Source: Bacillota bacterium
Lineage (GTDB): Bacteria > Bacillota_C > Negativicutes > JAEYSJ01
Reading direction: 5' to 3'
Length of the DNA: 16,035 nucleotides
NCBI GenBank assembly: GCA_023434855.1
Contig: JAEYSJ010000265.1
Span: forward strand, 1-16,035
Numbering within the stretch: the stretch's first letter is position 1; every line of letters begins with the position of its first letter. The notes beneath the pieces are model-generated. The model worked only from the letters and a program-made list of their open reading frames with translations. It was not told the DNA's origin and did not search any database. Of the stretch, positions 1 through 5,151 are shown in pieces. The position numbers were made by a program, and so were the translations under genes.

Positions 1-375
1 TTCTATTTCTACGTCATAGTTACCTTTTGCGATTTTATCAATTCCATGTTTAAGTTGGTCGATTGGTTGTATGATTCTTTTTTCCAAGTGTATCAGAAAT
101 ATAAAATGGAATATTTCTTTCCCAACAAGGAGAATGGCAAAAAATATGCCAATGCCTGCGAAACCCACCCAACTGAACAATAGATAGAGAATTGCTATAT
201 TAAACAATACGAATATCAGGCGGATGTAGCGAAAATAGTGGTGGTATTTCCGAAATCGTTCATGGTGATAACGATGACATTGTTGATAATGGTGCCAGCG
301 AAGTCTGGAATATGATTCAGGATACTTCTGCTCATCTGACGGCATATAATCACCTGCCATTTCTGCTTTCTTCAT
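1..375 (-). CDS. Sensor histidine kinase, N-terminal part (HAMP), cut by window edge
   Basis: Reading leftward from an ATG at 375, 125 codons stay open to the window edge. The first ~50 residues are cytoplasmic-looking and rich in His and aromatics (HH at 28-29, then CHRYHH at 33-38 and YHHYFRY at 44-50). Two membrane helices follow (about 52-70 and 72-94) with almost no loop between them. Next come a basic, HAMP-like stretch and an Ile-Gln-Pro-Ile motif, ending in GIDKIAKGNYDVEIE, typical of a HAMP domain before a kinase core. This resembles intramembrane-sensing histidine kinases that lack an extracytoplasmic domain; the kinase core itself lies outside the window. The His-rich N-terminus could bind a metal (inference). 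It follows the His-rich 218-aa gene on the same strand, about 100 nt downstream, and is probably co-transcribed with it. The ribosome site is weak. An in-frame ATG five codons in is an alternative start. Confidence 0.68.
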   Translation of the reverse strand, partial: MKKAEMAGDYMPSDEQKYPESYSRLRWHHYQQCHRYHHERFRKYHHYFRYIRLIFVLFNIAILYLLFSWVGFAGIGIFFAILLVGKEIFHFIFLIHLEKRIIQPIDQLKHGIDKIAKGNYDVEIE

Positions 376-384
376 TTAGTATAT

Positions 385-436
385 ATTAAACGGATATAGG
401 ACGCAAAGATACATTCTTTTGCGTCCCCCGTTTAAT
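385..436 (-). promoter_or_regulatory. Two-part nested hairpin before the kinase start
   Basis: The outer arms ATTAAACGG (385-393) and CCGTTTAAT (428-436) are exact inverted repeats of 9 bases. Inside them GGACGCAAA (399-407) and TTTGCGTCC (418-426) form a second exact 9-bp stem, with ATATA and a single C as the junction. No T-tract follows on either strand, so a plain intrinsic terminator is unlikely. On the minus-strand transcript it ends 9 nt before the kinase ATG, so it may limit translation, mark a processing site, or be a DNA operator. Confidence 0.6.
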
Positions 437-477
437 GATTAAGGATTATGCTCCATCAGTACTATGGTCGCTTTTGT

Positions 478-1134
478 CTACCAGGCAAACTGAATTTCAA
501 CGCTGGTATTTATTGCAGATTGCTTGTTTTGTTCGTTGATTTGAGCTCCATCCAGGGTGATTGCGATCTTTTCCACTTCAAATTGTTTGTTGACAATCAT
601 GTTTAGTGTGAAATCCCATTGGTCAATATTCAAGAATTCTTTTGCAAAACCATGATGTTCATGGCAGTGGCATGATGCGGCACTATTCATTTTTTCATGA
701 ATCAAGGCTTTCATATCTTCCGGCAGTTCGTTCATATTCAGAGAAACAATAGTAGCTTGATCTTGTTCTTTGATTTGCAGATTGTTCAGGACGGCAAAAG
801 CGAAGGCAAGCTTGGTAAGTTTGGCCTTAATTCCGCAACACTTGCCGGCATGATGATGGTGCATGTGCCTCATAAATCTGACAGGCATACTTTCACAAGA
901 ATCAGAGGCGCTAAATTCGGTAATTCCCTCGTGTTTTATTTTCTTGTCTGCATAGTTCACTTCAGTGAAGATCTTGGACCTTGTCTGGCCGGTTAACAGA
1001 TTCTTGTCGAATTCATTTTGGAGGGAAAATATGATTTCCTGCTCCTTCTGCAACCTCGCCGTTAAAACGCCCTTAAAATTCGTTTTGTCTTTCATTGTTT
1101 TAATCACATCATACAGCAGTTTGATTTTGTTCAT
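478..1134 (-). CDS. His/Cys-rich 218-aa protein of unknown function
   Basis: I do not recognise the family. The start is well supported by AAAGGAGG 9-10 nt upstream of the ATG. There is no signal peptide or membrane helix, so the product should be cytosolic. The N-terminal ~60 residues are charged and helical. Two metal-ligand-like clusters stand out: HMHHHHAGKCC at residues 90-100 and CHCHEHH at 155-161. The last 50 residues look like alternating beta strands (FTLNMIVNKQFEVEKIAITL). The clusters suggest binding of nickel, zinc, copper or cobalt (inference). It lies just upstream of a kinase whose N-terminus is also His-rich, which suggests a joint sensory or metal-handling role. An extended -10 element lies just upstream. 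Confidence 0.75.
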   Translation of the reverse strand: MNKIKLLYDVIKTMKDKTNFKGVLTARLQKEQEIIFSLQNEFDKNLLTGQTRSKIFTEVNYADKKIKHEGITEFSASDSCESMPVRFMRHMHHHHAGKCCGIKAKLTKLAFAFAVLNNLQIKEQDQATIVSLNMNELPEDMKALIHEKMNSAASCHCHEHHGFAKEFLNIDQWDFTLNMIVNKQFEVEKIAITLDGAQINEQNKQSAINTSVEIQFAW

Positions 1135-1166
1135 TAATAATAACCTCCTTTAGTTGTAATGAGGTC

Positions 1167-1195
1167 ATTATAAAAGACAAATTTAAACTGGCTTT
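1167..1195 (-). promoter_or_regulatory. Likely promoter of the His-rich gene
   Basis: On the minus strand a perfect TATAAT lies at 1172-1167, about 33 nt upstream of the ATG. No good -35 hexamer sits at normal spacing. The adjoining 1195-1260 is an extreme A/T tract that could act as an UP element or bend. Transcription would start near 1160. Confidence 0.4.
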
Positions 1196-1353
1196 TAATC
1201 ATTTTTAAAAAATTTATAAAAAAAATTAAAATATTTTTAAATTCTTCCTTTTGATATTTGATATGCAGGTGATAAATACGAAAATGCAGATTTTTGTGAA
1301 GATGCAGTAGTTTAATTGTTGGAGAGGGAAAAATTATTGAGGTGGAATTATTG

Positions 1354-1390
1354 ATAAGTCAATAGAACCGTCCCCGTGTGTTGTCTGTCT
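1354..1390. repeat. REP-like palindromic repeat (GAACCGTCCCC motif)
   Basis: The stretch contains AATAGAACCGTCCCCGTGTG followed by TTGTCTGTCT, with a matching AAGTCAA on its left side (imperfect dyad AAGTCAA/TTGTCT). The core GGGGACGGTTCT on the reverse strand is, as I recall, a repeat dispersed in many Bacillota genomes, often linked with Y1 (REP-associated) transposases. Only one copy is visible here, so its repeat nature rests on recalled knowledge. Confidence 0.45.
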
Positions 1391-1417
1391 TAAAATAAAA
1401 AAAGCCCGAAGGCTTTT
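1391..1417 (-). terminator. Intrinsic terminator of the Ser/Thr-rich gene
   Basis: On the minus strand AAAGCC-TTCG-GGCTTT (1416-1401) forms a 6-bp stem closed by a stable UUCG tetraloop. A T-rich run TTTTATTTTA follows. The stem overlaps the stop codon of the upstream gene. Confidence 0.85.
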
Positions 1418-1862
1418 ATACAGATGTATCAATATTAGAACCTGTACTGGTAGCGGATGAAGTACCAGCAGTCGCGGACTGGGTTTGGTTTGTCGTTGAT
1501 TGCGCAGTAGTTGTTGTGGTACTGGATGAAGCTGTTGATGGTACCTGTCCTTTGGCTACACTTTCCAAAGCTTGAAACTCATTGGGATTTAATGTGTTAT
1601 AAAAATTGTAGCTTACCAAACTGTTATATAAACTGGAATCGGATCCTAATGAAAGAGACTGTAAAAGTTGGGTATCAATTGTATCTTCGTTTGCTAATTG
1701 CATTAAGGATGGTAAGTTGCCGGACAAGGTGTACGCCGCTGAAGAAGATGATGTCTGTGAAGAAGTATCAGTCGTGGTAGTTTGCTGTCCAGTGGTGCTG
1801 GAAGAGGCTGTTGATGTTGCTAACAGATTAGAAGCACCGGATATACCTGTAATATCAGACAT
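1416..1862 (-). CDS. Ser/Thr-rich low-complexity protein, probably motility-linked
   Basis: I chose the ATG at 1862 because GAGGTG lies about 6 nt upstream; an in-frame GTG at 1871 has no such site. The product is 148 aa. Low-complexity Ser/Thr/Gln/Ala segments (about residues 15-43 and 107-142) flank an ordered middle (about 44-106) with hydrophobic Leu/Tyr/Phe positions. There is no classical signal peptide, membrane helix or cysteine. The composition resembles flagellar-exported or surface-associated accessory proteins. The sigma-D-type promoter upstream supports membership of the late flagellar regulon. I do not recognise a family, and export by the flagellar apparatus is inference. It is transcribed divergently from the diguanylate cyclase gene and ends in a strong terminator, so it is monocistronic. 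Confidence 0.72.
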   Translation of the reverse strand: MSDITGISGASNLLATSTASSSTTGQQTTTTDTSSQTSSSSAAYTLSGNLPSLMQLANEDTIDTQLLQSLSLGSDSSLYNSLVSYNFYNTLNPNEFQALESVAKGQVPSTASSSTTTTTAQSTTNQTQSATAGTSSATSTGSNIDTSV

Positions 1863-1892
1863 GATATTCACCTCATATTATTTCTTAACTTT

Positions 1893-1919
1893 ATATCGGC
1901 TTTTATTCGCTATTACTTA
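1893..1919 (-). promoter_or_regulatory. Sigma-D (FliA/SigD) type flagellar promoter
   Basis: On the minus strand GCCGATAT (1900-1893) matches the Bacillus subtilis sigma-D -10 consensus exactly. A TAAG (1919-1916) stands 15 nt upstream, differing by one base from the TAAA -35 element. The predicted start, near 1885, would leave an untranslated leader of about 23 nt containing the GAGGTG ribosome site. Confidence 0.65.
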
Positions 1920-2016
1920 AATATTTGGCAGTGGTGACAGGCAAGCCGCATCACTGTAATTGCGAAATATATATTTCAGAGAAGGAAATAACCTTCAATA
2001 AAGAGAAAATACTCGT

Positions 2017-2087
2017 AACCTACCAAGGCGGTGAGGTTAGGGGCATCTTTACACAGAGGTAGGTTTCGAAAAGGACAAGCAACCTCT
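2017..2087 (+). promoter_or_regulatory. Structured mRNA leader of the diguanylate cyclase, pseudoknot potential
   Basis: AACCTACC (2017-2024) pairs perfectly with GGTAGGTT (2058-2065). GAGGTT (2033-2038), in the loop of that stem, is complementary to AACCTC (2081-2086) beyond it, so both helices together would form an H-type pseudoknot. Alternatively AGAGGT (2055-2060) can pair with ACCTCT (2082-2087), which excludes the first helix. This looks like a cis-regulatory RNA. It lacks the GEMM-I core (CACAGGGCAAACC), and I could not fit it confidently to c-di-GMP-II. No clear sigma-A promoter was identified in 1920-2010; a small GAAGG/CCTTC hairpin lies at 1981-1996. Confidence 0.35.
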
Positions 2088-2132
2088 AAAACACAGCCAA
2101 TATAGATTATTTGCCAAGCGAGGGGCCAATAT

Positions 2133-3731
2133 ATGAAGATATACAGTTTAAAAACTAAAATGGGGCTTGCTGTTTCGGGACTAATTATTGTGTTAATTGT
2201 GTTTATGGCGTTAAGTAGTTTGTCATATTTTGAAAACGTATACAAGAAAGCAATAACCCAGGAAGAATTTCTTTTGGCAGAGAATTTAGCCAGGGAAATT
2301 GACGATAAATTGGACAGCGCGCATTCCGTCCTTATCGCGACAAGCAAGGAAGTCTCTAATGATATAGTGGTGGATCCCGACAAAGCGCAGACCTTCCTTA
2401 ATTCAAAGACTGGATTAATATCGATGTTTGATAATCATATTTTCCTTTTCTCCATGTCCGGTAAAATTATTGCCGAGGCGCCGTACGAACCAAACCGGCG
2501 CAATCTGGATTTTTCTTACCGTGAGTATATTCAGACAACCTTAAAAACAAAGATGCCATATGTCGGTGATCCATATATTTCTTCTCAGATCCATCACCAC
2601 CCGGCTGTCATGTTAACTGCTCCGGTTTATGATCAGCACGGACAGATAATTGCCATTATGGCAGGCGGGTTCGACCTGATGAAGGAGAATTTTCTCGGTG
2701 CTCTGCCGCAGGCGAGGATGGGTAAAACCGGTTATTATTATATGTATAACACTAATCGGGTTATGCTTATACATCCCGACCCCAATCGTGTTATGCAGCA
2801 GGATGTACCAATTGGATCTAATAATCTTTTTGATAAGGCAATAGAAGGGTTCGAAGGTTCGGGCGAAACCGTAAATTCCCGCGGCGTTCCTTCACTATCC
2901 AGTTTCAAGCACCTTAGAAAGACAAACTGGATCTTAGTTGCAAATCATCCTCTTGAGGAATTGTACGCACCCTTGGTGCAGGCCAGACAAGCTTTTGCCG
3001 TTGCTATCCCGGTAGGCGTGAGTCTGTTAATAATAGCGGTGTGGTATGTCGTAGGAAATATGACTATGCCTCTTGTTCTTTTAACCCGCCATGTGGAAAC
3101 CCTAAATTCCAAAAAAGGTGAAGACCGGTTCAGCAATATTATTTCCCATGATGAGATAGGAGCACTTTCTCATGCTTTTAACATGATGTTGCGGAAATTG
3201 GACCAAAAGACTGCTTCATTGGAAAAAAATAATAATGAGCTGGCACGGCTTGCCTCCACTGACTCGCTAACCGGTGCTTGGAACCGGCGGCGACTGGAAG
3301 AGGCTATAGTCATTGAGATGGAGAAGGCGCGGCGCTATAACCTGCGGTTATCAATCATTCTTTTTGATATTGATCACTTTAAGCAGATAAACGATCAGTT
3401 CGGTCATCAAACCGGTGATCGTATTGTTGTAGAATTGTCGGGAATCATTCGTGCTAATATCCGGGAGACTGACTCTTTAACAAGGTGGGGCGGAGATGAA
3501 TTTGTGATTTTATTGCCTAATTCGTCCGCAAGCCAGGCATGGGAGTTCGCTGAGAGATTAAAGGCTCTTGTTTCAGCTCACAAGTTTTTGGATGTCGGTA
3601 AAGTAACAATAAGCATGGGGATTTCCGAATTTTTTATGGATGATGATATCGATACTTTGATTAAAAGAGTCGACAATGCTCTTTATACTGCGAAATCCGC
3701 CGGACGAAACATCGTTATTCTTGGTACGTGA
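2133..3731 (+). CDS. Membrane diguanylate cyclase with dCache-like sensor, HAMP and GGDEF domains
   Basis: The 532-aa protein makes cyclic di-GMP from two GTP. A membrane helix (about residues 11-31) is followed by an extracytoplasmic Cache-type ligand-sensing region (about 33-280; FSYREYIQTTL and GKTGYYYMYN are typical). A second helix spans about 286-307, then a HAMP segment to about 360, a short coiled linker, and a GGDEF domain from about 372 to the end. The active site is intact (RWGGDEF). RETD lies exactly five residues before it and matches the RxxD inhibitory site, so product feedback is expected. No EAL domain is present. The start has AGGGG about 7 nt upstream. The gene is monocistronic between its leader and a terminator. 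The ligand cannot be predicted; Cache domains often sense amino acids, carboxylates or amines. Confidence 0.92.
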   Translation: MKIYSLKTKMGLAVSGLIIVLIVFMALSSLSYFENVYKKAITQEEFLLAENLAREIDDKLDSAHSVLIATSKEVSNDIVVDPDKAQTFLNSKTGLISMFDNHIFLFSMSGKIIAEAPYEPNRRNLDFSYREYIQTTLKTKMPYVGDPYISSQIHHHPAVMLTAPVYDQHGQIIAIMAGGFDLMKENFLGALPQARMGKTGYYYMYNTNRVMLIHPDPNRVMQQDVPIGSNNLFDKAIEGFEGSGETVNSRGVPSLSSFKHLRKTNWILVANHPLEELYAPLVQARQAFAVAIPVGVSLLIIAVWYVVGNMTMPLVLLTRHVETLNSKKGEDRFSNIISHDEIGALSHAFNMMLRKLDQKTASLEKNNNELARLASTDSLTGAWNRRRLEEAIVIEMEKARRYNLRLSIILFDIDHFKQINDQFGHQTGDRIVVELSGIIRANIRETDSLTRWGGDEFVILLPNSSASQAWEFAERLKALVSAHKFLDVGKVTISMGISEFFMDDDIDTLIKRVDNALYTAKSAGRNIVILGT

Positions 3732-3830
3732 GAAGGTAACCATGTTTATTTTAACGAAGCTGCTTTGGGGCAAGCCTTTGGCGGCTGGCAAGAAGTATAA
3801 CGCTGCTTTAATTCCTTTCTGTCCTATTTC

Positions 3831-3892
3831 CAAGACGCGAAGCGTCTTGCTAACTCCTGCTAGATTATGTATTTAGCAGGAGTTTGTTATTG
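3831..3892 (+). terminator. Tandem hairpins ending the diguanylate cyclase transcript
   Basis: CAAGACGC-GAA-GCGTCTTG (3831-3849) is a perfect 8-bp hairpin. It is followed by AACTCCTGCTA (3852-3862) pairing with TAGCAGGAGTT (3874-3884) and a T-rich tail TTGTTATTGT. The second hairpin is a standard intrinsic terminator; the first may strengthen it or block 3' exonucleases. The stretch 3732-3830 between stop codon and hairpins holds no supported gene. Confidence 0.75.
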
Positions 3893-3949
3893 TATAGAAG
3901 GGAAAAATTCATATTGATAGAATATATATCATGCAAATATTTGATCGAT

Positions 3950-4012
3950 GATAGAGCGCTATCGCTCCCTCCAATTGTCCGGTTACCTAAAATCGAAAAT
4001 TTCTGAAGGGAG
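3950..4012 (+). promoter_or_regulatory. Regulatory leader of the seven-gene operon: dyad and competing hairpins
   Basis: GATAGAGCGCTATC (3950-3963) is a 14-base dyad with one mismatched pair, a possible operator. In RNA, GAGCG (3954-3958) can pair with CGCTC (3963-3967). The overlapping CTCCCT (3965-3970) can instead pair with AGGGAG (4007-4012), which is the ribosome site of a 14-codon ORF. The two helices cannot form together, a layout seen in attenuators and riboswitches. A weak TTGATA (3914-3919) with an AT-rich -10 about 17-18 nt downstream could be the promoter. Confidence 0.35.
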
Positions 4013-4015
4013 AAT

Positions 4016-4060
4016 ATGACTAAGGGCAATGAATATCCAGTCTTTGCAATAATGATTTAA
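4016..4060 (+). CDS. Possible 14-aa leader peptide upstream of the transporter operon
   Basis: ATG at 4016 opens a 14-codon frame (MTKGNEYPVFAIMI) ending in TAA at 4058-4060, 22 nt before the lipoprotein start. It has AAGGGAG just upstream, although the spacing of about 3-4 nt is short. Its ribosome site lies in a potential hairpin. It may be a regulatory leader ORF rather than a functional peptide. It shows no run of one amino acid that would suggest classical attenuation. Chance occurrence is quite possible. Confidence 0.25.
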   Translation: MTKGNEYPVFAIMI

Positions 4061-4082
4061 AGGAATTGAGGAGATCCAATTT

Positions 4083-5126
4083 ATGTACAATGGTAAAAAG
4101 AATTCATTAGTTATTGGTATAGCTATCTTAATTTTACTTGTCACTGTATTGAGTGGCTGTGGGAACAAATCCGGTCAAACTACTGCGGCGGATGGCACTA
4201 AATTGGAAAAGATCATTGTTGCCCAGCCGATAACGGGGGAATCCTGGCTGCCGGTTTATCTCGCGCAGCAATTGGGGTTTTTTAGGGAGGAAGGGCTTGA
4301 TGTAAATTTTACTACCTTTGAGGGCGGTCCACTTGTTATTGCATCATTAATTGCCGGTGATAGTCAGTTCGCTCTTACGGGATATGATCAGGTTCTCAAA
4401 ACCAATGAAAAAGGCAAACCCACCAAAATGATTGTGGCAACAACTGATAAGTTTCCCTGGACATTTATCGTCGCTAAAGATGTGAAAAGCGCTGAAGATT
4501 TGAAAGGCAAAAAAGTGTCTGCTGGCAAGGAGGGATCGTCTCCCCGGTCCTTCGTGCGTACAGTAATAAAATATGCGGGTCTTAATCCTGATAAGGACGT
4601 GCAGTATGTTTTCATTCCACCTGCGGGAGATATGGGGGCACTGGAAAAAGGGGAAGTTGCCGGAGCAGAAGTTGAGGGCAGCCAGCGGGTAAAATTGTTG
4701 CAACGCGGGTATAAACCTTTTGTTGACCTGAATGACCCCGAAGAGCACCGTAAAGTATTGGGTACAGACAAATATCACCTGCATGTAGTGCAGGTGACTG
4801 ACGATTTTATCAAAAGCCACCCGGATACAGTGCAGAAATTTGTCAATGCAGTGGTACGCGCCATTGCTTGGGAAAATAGCCATTCATCCGACGAAATCAC
4901 TAAGGCAATAGCCCCGCTGTTTCCCAACTCGGATCTGGAAATTGAGAAAAGTGTTATAGATGGTACCATGCAATCACAGACGAAAGATGGATATTTTAGT
5001 CAAACGGCGCATGATGCAGCCGTGCGGCTGGCTCTCGATGTGGGGATGATTACCAGGGAAGCTACAAAGGAAAGTGCAGTAGATGAGACATTTCTCAAAA
5101 AAGCTCATGAAGAATATGGGAAATAG
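4083..5126 (+). CDS. ABC transporter substrate-binding lipoprotein, SsuA/TauA/NMT1 family
   Basis: The 347-aa product starts with a lipoprotein signal: basic MYNGKK, a hydrophobic core, and lipobox LSGC with the lipid-bearing Cys at residue 26. The mature part follows the NitT/TauT-type periplasmic-binding fold: KIIVAQPITGESWLPVYLAQQLGFF-like opening split by short turns, EGLDVNF, then DSQFALTGYDQ, AEDLKGKKVS and the downstream helical lobe. This family binds sulfonates, taurine, nitrate, aromatic acids or thiamine precursors, so the ligand is not fixed by family. GAGGAG lies about 9 nt before the ATG. It is the first full gene of a seven-gene operon and is 25 nt from the Mo-enzyme gene. Its partner ATPase and permease lie three and four genes on, beyond two enzyme genes. 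The neighbouring YeeE/TusA genes favour a sulfur (or selenium) ligand (inference). Confidence 0.88.
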   Translation: MYNGKKNSLVIGIAILILLVTVLSGCGNKSGQTTAADGTKLEKIIVAQPITGESWLPVYLAQQLGFFREEGLDVNFTTFEGGPLVIASLIAGDSQFALTGYDQVLKTNEKGKPTKMIVATTDKFPWTFIVAKDVKSAEDLKGKKVSAGKEGSSPRSFVRTVIKYAGLNPDKDVQYVFIPPAGDMGALEKGEVAGAEVEGSQRVKLLQRGYKPFVDLNDPEEHRKVLGTDKYHLHVVQVTDDFIKSHPDTVQKFVNAVVRAIAWENSHSSDEITKAIAPLFPNSDLEIEKSVIDGTMQSQTKDGYFSQTAHDAAVRLALDVGMITREATKESAVDETFLKKAHEEYGK

Positions 5127-5151
5127 GCAAAAGATGAGGAGAAAGTGTAAT

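Noticed and set aside
697..1153. Plus-strand open frames opposite the His-rich gene
   Set aside because: They overlap a minus-strand gene with a strong ribosome site; the His-rich composition of that gene explains the open opposite frames.
2010..2132. Standard GEMM-I c-di-GMP riboswitch
   Set aside because: The conserved CACAGGGCAAACC core and the tetraloop/receptor pattern are absent.
3676..3876. Plus-strand 66-aa frame running into the terminator after the diguanylate cyclase
   Set aside because: It overlaps the GGDEF gene end, crosses the terminator hairpins and has no ribosome site.
4347..4883. Long minus-strand open frame inside the lipoprotein gene
   Set aside because: It is antisense to a clear family member, has no ribosome site and its translation shows no recognisable protein pattern.
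5083..5151. In-frame upstream ATG extending the Mo enzyme by 23 residues
   Set aside because: It lies inside the end of the lipoprotein gene without a ribosome site, and the ATG at 5152 has AGGAG and places the Fe-S motif at the normal distance from the N-terminus.
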